This document shows positions 16,575-23,686 of a stretch of DNA of 64,000 nucleotides, one piece after another. Source of the DNA: DASUPK01 sp963821705. Its GTDB lineage: Bacteria > Actinomycetota > Thermoleophilia > Solirubrobacterales > 70-9. Numbering within the stretch: position 1 is the first letter of the stretch; each line of letters opens with the position of its first letter. Under the pieces are notes generated by a model. It was given only the letters and a program-made list of their open reading frames with translations, made no database searches and was not told the DNA's origin. The position numbers were made by a program, and so were the translations under genes. Where the stretch lies: contig CAWGEV010000006.1 of the NCBI GenBank assembly GCA_963821705.1, positions 186,001-250,000 of the forward strand, in the 5' to 3' direction.

Positions 16575-17480
16575 GTGCCCGCCAGCCCCGAGCGAATCAA
16601 GGATGTCAACGAGCGCTACCACGACGTGGCAGCGGCCTCGTACGACTCCAAGTGGGGCATCGACTTCGGCGAGGTCGGACAGGAGCAGGTCTCGGGCAAG
16701 CTGCGCAAGGCGCTGGGCCGGTGGCCCTCCCAGCCCTTCGGTGATGCGCTCGAGATCGGCGCGGGCACCGGCTACTTCTCCCTCAACCTGCTTCAGGCCG
16801 CCGCGATCGAGCGCGCCACGGCGACCGACATCTCCCCCGGGATGCTGGCGACGCTCGAGGGGAACGCGTCGCAGCTCGGCCTGAAGGTTCAAACGGCCGC
16901 CGCCGAGGCGGAGACGCTCCCCTTCCCCGACGAGAGCTTCGACCTCGTCTTCGGGCACGCCGTCCTCCACCACATCCCCGACCTGGGACAGGCGTTCTCG
17001 GAGTTCACCCGGGTGCTGCGTCCCGGCGGGACCCTCGCCTTCTGTGGCGAGCCCTCGCGCTACGGGGACTTGCTGGCGGCGATCCCGAAGCGGACCGCCC
17101 TGCTCACCGCCCCGATCTGGCGGCGGCTCGTCGGCGCCTCCGCGCGGGACCGCCAGACCGAGGCCGAGCAGAACGGGCACGACCTCGAGCCGGAGGTGGA
17201 CGTGCACGCGTTCTCCCCTGGCGACCTGCGCCGGTTCTGCGGCGCCGCCGGGCTCGTCGGCACCCGGGTGAGGGGCGAGGAGCTGCTCGCCTCGATCCAC
17301 GGCTGGACGGTTCGCACGCTGGAGGCCAGCGCCGAGCCGGACGAGGTGCCCTGGGGCTGGCGCCGGTTCGCGTTCCGCAGCTACATCGCGCTGCAGCGGC
17401 TGGACAACCAGGTGCTCGAGCCGCGGCTGCCGCCGCAGCTCTTCTACAACCTGCTGGTCAGCGCGCGGCGGCCCTCCTAG
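16575..17480 (+). CDS. Class I SAM-dependent methyltransferase
   Basis: A 301-residue cytoplasmic enzyme. Motif I is DALEIGAGTGYFSLNLLQ (near 57). ATATDISPGML holds the acidic SAM-ribose ligand, FPDESFDLVFGHAVLHHIPD is motif IV, and VLRPGGTLAFCGEPS is motif V/VI. The C-terminal 130 residues form a helical substrate cap without recognised motifs. The start is GTG 16575, with TACGAT at 16561-16566 eight bases upstream and no Shine-Dalgarno, consistent with leaderless translation. It lies just after the broken ABC permease and before a MITE-like repeat. The substrate is unknown; a ubiquinone/menaquinone or lipid substrate is possible. Confidence 0.85.
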   Translation: MPASPERIKDVNERYHDVAAASYDSKWGIDFGEVGQEQVSGKLRKALGRWPSQPFGDALEIGAGTGYFSLNLLQAAAIERATATDISPGMLATLEGNASQLGLKVQTAAAEAETLPFPDESFDLVFGHAVLHHIPDLGQAFSEFTRVLRPGGTLAFCGEPSRYGDLLAAIPKRTALLTAPIWRRLVGASARDRQTEAEQNGHDLEPEVDVHAFSPGDLRRFCGAAGLVGTRVRGEELLASIHGWTVRTLEASAEPDEVPWGWRRFAFRSYIALQRLDNQVLEPRLPPQLFYNLLVSARRPS

Positions 17481-17504
17481 CGAAATCGGGGCGACGGGGA
17501 GCCG

Positions 17505-17684
17505 GCACGTCAACAGCGGCAACGAAGGGCGACGAGCCCGGCGCCGGGATCAACAACGAGACGTGGGGTGCAGGCGGGCTGTGGAGACTTTGGGGGTCCA
17601 TAGGGCCCCAAACTCTCCATAACGGGGTTCCGTGGGCCCGGCGATGCGCACCGCGGGCCACCTTCCTTGCCGCTGTTCGTCGTT
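17505..17684. repeat. MITE-like inverted-repeat element, family B, copy 1
   Basis: AACAGCGGCAACGAAGG at 17512-17528 is inverted at 17661-17677 with one mismatch. The centre, 17582-17619, is a long imperfect hairpin (TGGAGA...TTTGGGG pairing with CCCCAAA...CTCTCCA around an ATAG loop). A second copy is at 36225-36501. No reading frame of significance lies inside. It fills the 233-base gap between the methyltransferase and the DksA-like gene. Confidence 0.7.
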
Positions 17685-17713
17685 GGGCGCGCTGAGTGAT
17701 CCGCGCCGGGTCC

Positions 17714-18040
17714 CTAGCCGCGGCCGCCGGGCTCCTCCGAGACCAGCCGGTCGGCCCAGGGAATCGCCTCGAGGCGCTCGTCCGGGATCGGCTCACCGCT
17801 GATCACGGATTTGCCGTAGGTCCCGTCATCCAGTCGGTTCTCGGCCTCACCGATGGCGTGAAGGGTGCGCTCGAGCTCGGCTCGCACGGCGTCGTCCGTG
17901 CCCTCCTGCTGGAGCTCGTCCGCCTGGTCGCCACTGTCCTGCGGCTCGTCGGAGGCCTGCGGAGTGCCGATGGCGGCGAGCTCGCGCTCGATCCGCGCCC
18001 TCTCCTCCGCCAGTCGCTGCCGGGCTCGTTCCTCGTCCAT
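17714..18040 (-). CDS. DksA/TraR-like protein without zinc cysteines
   Basis: A 108-residue protein with a long N-terminal helix (MDEERARQRLAEERARIERE), an acidic linker, and a second helix (RAELERTLHAIGEAENRLDDGTYG). The C-terminal fold matches the DksA zinc-finger frame, but its cysteines are replaced: GKSVISGEPIPDERLEAIPW keeps the GEPIPxERL core, with Ser where Cys is usual. It may act on RNA polymerase through the secondary channel, without metal. TAGGAT lies seven bases before ATG 18040, indicating a leaderless start. The longer frame from 18319 is antisense to the next gene. Confidence 0.72.
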   Translation of the reverse strand: MDEERARQRLAEERARIERELAAIGTPQASDEPQDSGDQADELQQEGTDDAVRAELERTLHAIGEAENRLDDGTYGKSVISGEPIPDERLEAIPWADRLVSEEPGGRG

Positions 18041-18188
18041 GAGGCTGATCCTATTGAGGGGCGTGGCCTGAGGGCGTTTAGCTCTCTTTAGGGAGACGCA
18101 TCGGAGGGCTTTATGGGCCCGGCGTAGCTTCTGCTCGAACTCTGGGGACGACCGTGGTCGAGGCCTGCGGAATGAGAGCGGACGTGAC

Positions 18189-20228
18189 ATGAACCGCCGA
18201 TTCGGAAGCTGGCGACGAGGGGCCACCGCCGCGGCGACTGCGATTGCGGGGATCACGACCATCGCCGGCCAGCTCTCCGGCCTTGTGGTGACGGGGCGGC
18301 ACCCCGACACCGCAGTCATTCCGCTCTATGCCCTCGGCCTCACCGGAGGCCTCGGGCTCCTCCTCCTGGCCGCGGGCCTGTGGCGCGGCAAGCGGCGCGC
18401 GGCGCAGATGGCGATCGCCGCGCTGTGTGTGATCGGCGCTGCGCGAGCGGTCTACGGGCTTGGGCTGCTCGATGCCGCGATCGACCTGGGCGCAGCCCTC
18501 TTCATCCTCCTCAACCTGAGCGCATTCCCGCGTGGGTCTGGGAGCTGGAGCTCCAGAGGCCTCACGGACACCACCGCGCTCGCGGCGAGCGCCGGCCTGT
18601 ACGCCGTCTACGCCCTGGCCGCGATCGGCATCTCCGAGGGGACCGAGCTTGATCGCGCCGTCGCCTCGGCCGGGCGCGACCTGCCGGCCGCCCCCCTCGT
18701 CGCCGGCACCGCCTCTCATCCGGGGCTGGCGATCAACGCCGGCATCGCGGTCCTGTTGGTGGCAGGGTGGGCGATCCTGCGGGCGCTGGTCCGGCCGTCC
18801 TCGGCGGACGGCAGCCACGACGCCACCGATCACCTCCGCGCCGCCGCGATCGCGCGCGAGTACGGCAGGGACTCGCTCGACCCCTTCACGCTGCGCGAGG
18901 ACAAGGCCCTTCACTTCGCGGCCGGCGGTTTCCTCGCCTACCGCGTCCTGCGGGAGACAGCCGTCGTCTCCGGCGATCCCGTCGGGCCGCCGGGCAGCGC
19001 CGGTCAGATCCTGCGGAGCTTCGTCGCCTTCGCAGGAGAGCGCGGCTGGAACGTCGTGATCACCGCGGCCTCCGATCGCCATCTGGCGGCCTGCCGGGAT
19101 CTGGGACTGCGCGTGCTGCGCATCGGCGACGAGGCCATCGTGGACCCCCGGACCTTCAGCCTCGAGGGTCGCGCGATCAGGAAGGTGCGCCAGTCGATCG
19201 CCCGGGTGAAGCGGCACGGCTGGCAGGTCGAGGTGGTCGACGACCGCGAGATCTCGCCCGAGCTCGACCGTGAGCTGGCGGCGGTCGAAGCGGACTGGCG
19301 CTCGCGGCAGAAGCGGCTGATCGGCTTCGCGATGACGCTCGGGCGGCTCGCGGGCGCGGACGAGCGCGACGGAGGGGTCTACGTCCTCGGACGGGGGCCC
19401 GATGGGCGCCTGCGCTCGTTCCTTCGCTTCGCGTCATACCGCGGCGGCCTCTCTCTCGACCTGATGCGCCGTGCGGCCAGCGAGCCCAACGGCCTCACGG
19501 AGGCGCTCGTCGTCGCCGCGATCGAGCACGCACGCGAGCTCGGCCTCGGCGAGGTAAGCCTCAACTTCGCCGGCTTCGCGCACGTGATGGCGGCCGACGC
19601 CGCGCTCAGCCGCAGCCAGAGGCTGCTCCGCACGCTGCTCCGGCTCTTTCACGGGCGTTTCCAGCTCGAACGGCTCGTTCGCTTCAACGCGAAGTTCTTC
19701 CCGCGCTGGCAGCCGCGCTTCCTGGTCTACGACGGCGTCACCTACCTCCCCCTCTCGGCCCTCCGCGTGCTCCAGGCCGAGGCATACCTCCCGGCTCCAG
19801 ACGCGGCTGGGCGGCGGAAGCCCTTCGGTGGCTCTCCTGGATGGCTCCGTGGGGCAACCGCCGCCGCCGCGATCTGCGTCGGGCTGACCGCGACCACCCT
19901 GCTGTTGCCCGGCACCCGGGCGACGGCCCATCCGCTGCGAATCCGTGCCGAGAACCGCAACTCGAGCTGGTCCTTCGTCTACGGGCGGCGTGGCGACCGA
20001 ACGACGGCGACCGATCTCTACCTGCCGAAGGACCGCCGGGTGGTGATCCGGTTCGGGGGGCCCCGCGACCCGCGCGTGATCCGAATGGACCCCCTGCGCC
20101 GTGGTGACCTCAGCGTCCCGTGCGGCGCCACCCGCGTCTCGGCCGACGTCCTCGGGCCGAAGCGCTTCAACGCACAGCTCGAAGCGGCCGCAGGCAGCCA
20201 CGGCGGATTCGCGGCACCACAGCTATGA
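18189..20228 (+). CDS. DUF2156/LPG-synthase-like membrane protein with a C-terminal cupredoxin-like domain
   Basis: A 679-residue inner-membrane protein. Residues about 10-205 contain around six membrane helices. Residues about 215-530 match the DUF2156 (MprF/LysX-type GNAT fold) domain, with FAGERGWNVVITAASDRHL, FSLEGRAIRKVRQSIARVKRHG and SLNFAGFAHVMA. This domain normally transfers an aminoacyl group to phosphatidylglycerol. Another helix (about 552-570) follows. Then comes an extracytoplasmic segment, SSWSFVYGRRGDRTTATDLY to DLSVPCGATRV, resembling the cupredoxin fold of cytochrome oxidase subunit II but lacking the CuA cysteine pair. Its stop overlaps the next ATG by four bases. Confidence 0.75.
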   Translation: MNRRFGSWRRGATAAATAIAGITTIAGQLSGLVVTGRHPDTAVIPLYALGLTGGLGLLLLAAGLWRGKRRAAQMAIAALCVIGAARAVYGLGLLDAAIDLGAALFILLNLSAFPRGSGSWSSRGLTDTTALAASAGLYAVYALAAIGISEGTELDRAVASAGRDLPAAPLVAGTASHPGLAINAGIAVLLVAGWAILRALVRPSSADGSHDATDHLRAAAIAREYGRDSLDPFTLREDKALHFAAGGFLAYRVLRETAVVSGDPVGPPGSAGQILRSFVAFAGERGWNVVITAASDRHLAACRDLGLRVLRIGDEAIVDPRTFSLEGRAIRKVRQSIARVKRHGWQVEVVDDREISPELDRELAAVEADWRSRQKRLIGFAMTLGRLAGADERDGGVYVLGRGPDGRLRSFLRFASYRGGLSLDLMRRAASEPNGLTEALVVAAIEHARELGLGEVSLNFAGFAHVMAADAALSRSQRLLRTLLRLFHGRFQLERLVRFNAKFFPRWQPRFLVYDGVTYLPLSALRVLQAEAYLPAPDAAGRRKPFGGSPGWLRGATAAAAICVGLTATTLLLPGTRATAHPLRIRAENRNSSWSFVYGRRGDRTTATDLYLPKDRRVVIRFGGPRDPRVIRMDPLRRGDLSVPCGATRVSADVLGPKRFNAQLEAAAGSHGGFAAPQL

Positions 20229-21172
20229 GGTGGCGCCTGGCCCTGGCCTTGGCGGTGGCGTTCCTGGCCACCGGCATGTACGGGGCGGTGGCGTACGTCC
20301 ACAACTACCAGGTCTATCGGGGCTTCCCGCCGCCGTCAGATCCGAGCGGCATCCCCTCGGGCCGACTGGTCGAGGACCACTTCCAGTCGCAGGCGCTCGG
20401 GCGCGGAGACTCCTACATGGTCTACGAGCCGCCCGGGTTCGCCCAGCTCGCGGCTCGGGGGTACCGCTTCCCGGTCCTCTACCTGCTTCACGGCACCGTC
20501 AGCAACGCGCTCCACTACGTCAACGTCGGGCGCGTCGGGGTGAACATGGACGAGCTGCTCGCCGCCCACAAGGTGCGACCGTTCCTGATCGTGATGCCGC
20601 AGTCGAGTGACGGCAGCTTCGTCGACGACACCGAGTGGGCGAACACCCCGCACGGCCCGTACGAGAGCGAGGTGCTGGAGATCGTCAGGCAGGTGGACCA
20701 GCACTGGCCGACGATCCCGAAGCGCTCGGCGCGTGCCATCGCCGGCCTCTCGATGGGCGGCTACGGGGCCCTCAACATCGGGCTGCATCACCTCTCGACC
20801 TTCGGGACGCTCGAGAGCTGGTCAGGCTACTTCCACCAGGATCCCACCGGCCCCTTCTCCGGCGCCTCGCCGGCGAACATTCATTTCAACAGCCCCGCCT
20901 CGTATGCGCCCATGATCGCGACGGAGCTGCGCCGCCTGCCGCTGCACGTCTTCCTCTACAGCGGCCGCCAGGACAGGCTCACCCGCAACCAGCCCGTCTT
21001 CGCGCGGGAGCTACGGGGATTGGGTGTCTCGGTCCGGACCGCCCAGCCGCCGGGAGTACACGACTGGCGACTCTGGCGCACCGAGATGCCGACCGCTCTC
21101 CGCTACGCCGGCCACCGGCTTTACGCCCACGCTCGGGTCCACCGCGGGCACCGGCACGGCCGCGTCTCCTGA
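20225..21172 (+). CDS. Membrane-anchored esterase D/mycolyltransferase-like alpha/beta hydrolase
   Basis: A 315-residue protein with an N-terminal anchor (MRWRLALALAVAFLATGMYG). The alpha/beta-hydrolase domain has VLYLLHGTVSNALHYVN (oxyanion region), FLIVMPQSSDGSF and the nucleophile elbow IAGLSMGGYGALNIGLHH, with Ser near 177. The acid is probably in YSGRQDRLT and the His in PGVHDWRLW. It probably acts outside the membrane on an acylated or acetylated wall component. It overlaps the upstream LPG-synthase-like gene by ATGA, so both are made together. A paralogue is encoded at 22028. The last about 50 codons overlap a convergent gene by 162 bases. Confidence 0.85.
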   Translation: MRWRLALALAVAFLATGMYGAVAYVHNYQVYRGFPPPSDPSGIPSGRLVEDHFQSQALGRGDSYMVYEPPGFAQLAARGYRFPVLYLLHGTVSNALHYVNVGRVGVNMDELLAAHKVRPFLIVMPQSSDGSFVDDTEWANTPHGPYESEVLEIVRQVDQHWPTIPKRSARAIAGLSMGGYGALNIGLHHLSTFGTLESWSGYFHQDPTGPFSGASPANIHFNSPASYAPMIATELRRLPLHVFLYSGRQDRLTRNQPVFARELRGLGVSVRTAQPPGVHDWRLWRTEMPTALRYAGHRLYAHARVHRGHRHGRVS

Positions 21173-22024
21173 GCCGGCCAGCCGGGTCTGCGCCGGGGCG
21201 AGGCTCCAGGCCGCGATGCCCACGCCGACGAACGCGGCGAGGTGGAGGAGCTCGATGCCGGGCGACGTGCCGAGCGAATCGCCGAAGGCGACGAACCCTG
21301 CCATCACCCCGCCGCCGGTCGCGCCGGCCTCCATGACCGCGATCGCGGTGAGGGGCCGGTTCGTCTGCAGGGCCCGCTGGAAGCAGAAGAACGCGGCGAC
21401 GCCGGAGACGACCGCGACGATGACGAACGGCGAGCGGAGAACGTCGGCCGGCCCGCCGGCGCGGGCCAGGTCCGTAAGTCCCTTGGTCGCGCTGTCCAAC
21501 GCCCCGTAGAAGAGGCCCGCGGAGAGCCCGAGCGCAGGATGGCGGAACCGCCCGCTCACGGCGGTCGCGAGCAGGGTGGCCAGCACGATCAGGCCGGCCA
21601 GGTACAGCCAGAGCTTCGCCGCATCGAAGTGCAGGTGCCGAGTCGGGTCCGAGATCCCGAGTGCGAGAGCCGCGAGGCTGGCCGCCATCAGCGGCACGGC
21701 GCGGCGCTCGGCCCGGGTCAGGTGATGATGAAAGGCCCGCGCCGCGATCGGCACCACCAGCGCCAACCCGCCCGCGACGAACGCCTGCACGAGGGAGATC
21801 GGAGCGAGCGCCAGAGCGGCGAGGTGGAGCAGGAAGCCGGTCACCCCGAGCAGCAGGCCGATCCGCCACCAGCCGGAGGAGAGCATCGAGCCCAGGGTGC
21901 GCAGCGGCCGCCGGATGCTGACGGGCGGACGCTCGGCCGCGGTCAGGTGCTGGCAGAGATAGCCCGAGCCCTGGGCGAGCGAGGCGGAGAGCGCCAGTCC
22001 GAGTCCGATCAGGATCGCCGACAC
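21011..22024 (-). CDS. DMT/EamA-like multi-pass membrane protein
   Basis: A 337-residue protein with about nine or ten hydrophobic helices between residues 1 and 280, such as ILIGLGLALSASLAQGSG, WWRIGLLLGVTGFLLHLAAL and FVIVAVVSGVAAFFCF. The layout resembles drug/metabolite transporters or the NIPA-type family. The final about 55 residues are polar, and their DNA is the antisense of the convergent esterase 3' end. GTG 22024 lies three bases after the stop of the upstream esterase, so they form an operon. The transported molecule is unknown. Confidence 0.7.
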   Translation of the reverse strand: MSAILIGLGLALSASLAQGSGYLCQHLTAAERPPVSIRRPLRTLGSMLSSGWWRIGLLLGVTGFLLHLAALALAPISLVQAFVAGGLALVVPIAARAFHHHLTRAERRAVPLMAASLAALALGISDPTRHLHFDAAKLWLYLAGLIVLATLLATAVSGRFRHPALGLSAGLFYGALDSATKGLTDLARAGGPADVLRSPFVIVAVVSGVAAFFCFQRALQTNRPLTAIAVMEAGATGGGVMAGFVAFGDSLGTSPGIELLHLAAFVGVGIAAWSLAPAQTRLAGSGDAAVPVPAVDPSVGVKPVAGVAESGRHLGAPESPVVYSRRLGGPDRDTQSP

Positions 22025-22027
22025 GAC

Positions 22028-23029
22028 TCAGCCACTCCCTCCGGCCGACAGCCAGCGGTCGGCGAAGCCCAGCGCGAGCCCCATGTGGCTCGACCACAGG
22101 GCGAAGTTGTGCGGGCCGCCGAAGAGATGGGCCTCGACGGGAACCCCAAGTGAGGCCAGGGACGCTGCGAACGGCCCCTGCTGGACGTGGAGCGGATCGG
22201 TGCGGCTGATGTAGAGCAGGACGTGGATCGGATTCGCCGCCAGCTTCCGCCCGAGGGTGTGCAGGTACGCGGCCGGGCTCTCGGCCCGCAGGCTCGCGGG
22301 CGTGGCACCTGCGAAGGGGCCCGTCGGAGTCTGGGTGTAGTAACCCGACCAGCTCTCGATGACCGAGAAGAGGCTGAGGTGGCGCAGACCGATGTTGACG
22401 GCGCCGTAGCCTCCCATCGAGAGCCCGGCGATCCCCCGCCCCGTGCGGGAGGCGACGGTGGGCCACGTCCTGTCGACGGAGTGGACCAGGTCGATGACGC
22501 TGGAGGCGAACCGGCCCCGCGAGGTGTTCGCCCATTCGGTGTCGCCCACCACCGAGGTGTCGGTCGACTCCGGCATCACGATCAGCATCGGCGACCGGGT
22601 CTGCGACCTGGCCAGAGCGCTCGCCGCTGCGCCGACCCTACCCCGCTGGAAGAGGTGCCCCGCGCCGTGTCGCTGGTTGCGCCCGTCCCCGTGAAGCAGG
22701 TAGAGCACCGGGAAGGTGGTCCCCTTCTTGGCCAGGTTGGCGTACCCGGGCGGGAGCCGGATCAGGTACGAGTCCGTCCTGCCCAGTGCCGCCGAGCGGA
22801 AGCGGACCCGCCGCAGGTCGCCGCCGCCGTCCCTCGGCTTGCTGACGTCGGTTCCGGGGAGGGAGTGGTTGCGCTTCACCGGCACCGAGGGCACCGGCGC
22901 CTTGGCGTCCTTGGGCGGATCGTGTGCGGCGTTGCTCGACCCCGAGCAGCCGATCAGGACCCCCACCGCGAGCAGCAGCCCGAGTGAGCCGAGGCCCGTC
23001 GCAACCGCGCGTCCCCCGAATCGATCCAT
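22028..23029 (-). CDS. Lipoprotein esterase D-like hydrolase, paralogue of 20225
   Basis: A 333-residue lipoprotein. The signal MDRFGGRAVATGLGSLGLLL ends in the lipobox LIGC, with the acylated Cys at 28. The hydrolase domain has FPVLYLLHGDGRNQRH, LIVMPESTDTSVVGDTEWAN, the nucleophile elbow IAGLSMGGYGAVNIGLRH (Ser near 206) and ESWSGYYTQTPTGPF, the same segments as in the esterase at 20225. The closing His is in FGGPHNFALW. It is transcribed with the DMT-like gene and is probably an outer-surface esterase acting on a similar substrate to its paralogue. ATG 23029 gives a normal n-region. Confidence 0.87.
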   Translation of the reverse strand: MDRFGGRAVATGLGSLGLLLAVGVLIGCSGSSNAAHDPPKDAKAPVPSVPVKRNHSLPGTDVSKPRDGGGDLRRVRFRSAALGRTDSYLIRLPPGYANLAKKGTTFPVLYLLHGDGRNQRHGAGHLFQRGRVGAAASALARSQTRSPMLIVMPESTDTSVVGDTEWANTSRGRFASSVIDLVHSVDRTWPTVASRTGRGIAGLSMGGYGAVNIGLRHLSLFSVIESWSGYYTQTPTGPFAGATPASLRAESPAAYLHTLGRKLAANPIHVLLYISRTDPLHVQQGPFAASLASLGVPVEAHLFGGPHNFALWSSHMGLALGFADRWLSAGGSG

Positions 23030-23125
23030 GGGCAGGGCTGATCCTCCGCCTGGGACCTGGCTTCGGCATAAACGCCAGGTTTCGCGTTGCTAAACGTCTT
23101 TAGGGACGGTTTGGAGGGCGGGAGC

Positions 23126-23686
23126 ATGATCACCCGTATGGAGGCGATCGCCGCTCAGACCTCCCACGCCTCCCGCAGGCCTCAGCTGCGGATCGGCGCC
23201 CCTCTTCGCGGCATCGCCGCATACCTGCTCGCGATCGCCGCCCTCTTCGCGGGGATCGGCGTGCTCTTCCTGATCCGGCGGGCCGGCTTCCTGGCGATCG
23301 GCCCACGCGTCCACGACGCGCTGCCGCTCCAGCAGCTCGCCGGCACGGACGCCCAGCCCCTCATGCACATGGTGATCGCCTGGGTGCCGGCGGGGTTCGC
23401 CGCGGGGGTCGCGCTGATGGCGCTGACCCGGCTCGGGGCGGCGGCGCGCGTCATCTCGCTGACCGTGCTGGCCGCCGCCGTCCTGCTCTTCGCCGGCGGC
23501 CTCTCGGACTCGATCTCCGTGAACGACCCCCTCTCCCCCCACCTGGCGCCGCAGCTCCACCGCGACGGAACGTGGATCGCGGTGGCGCTGTTCGGGCTCG
23601 GGGCCTTGGGCGCCGGTTTCACGGCTTCGCCACCAGATCGCGGCCACGAGCGGCCTGGTCGCCCCTATCCGAACGTGAACGCGTAG
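23126..23686 (+). CDS. DUF998-like integral membrane protein
   Basis: A 186-residue membrane protein with five hydrophobic helices: AAYLLAIAALFAGIGVLFLI, MVIAWVPAGFAAGVALMALT, VISLTVLAAAVLLFAGG and WIAVALFGLGALGAGF, plus a loop segment. It looks like DUF998 proteins, whose function is unknown. ATG 23126 has GGAGGG seven bases upstream and is preferred to TTG 23087. The tail after GAGFTASP (residues about 166-186) is encoded by a truncated copy of repeat family A. The natural C-terminus may therefore have been replaced when the repeat arrived. The gene overlaps convergent dipZ by 22 bases. Confidence 0.65.
   Translation: MITRMEAIAAQTSHASRRPQLRIGAPLRGIAAYLLAIAALFAGIGVLFLIRRAGFLAIGPRVHDALPLQQLAGTDAQPLMHMVIAWVPAGFAAGVALMALTRLGAAARVISLTVLAAAVLLFAGGLSDSISVNDPLSPHLAPQLHRDGTWIAVALFGLGALGAGFTASPPDRGHERPGRPYPNVNA
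23623..23667 (-). repeat. Stop-to-start hairpin repeat, family A, copy 4 (short, coding)
   Basis: A 45-base copy that keeps both ends but lacks the middle hairpin. It runs from the TAG of dipZ through GACCAGGCCGCTCGTGGCC to ATCTGGTGGCGAAGCC. Read from the plus strand, it forms the last coding bases of the DUF998-like gene. Confidence 0.7.

Noticed and set aside
17481..17713. tRNA or small RNA gene in the gap
   Set aside because: The stem-loops are explained by the MITE-like repeat; no cloverleaf or CCA end found.
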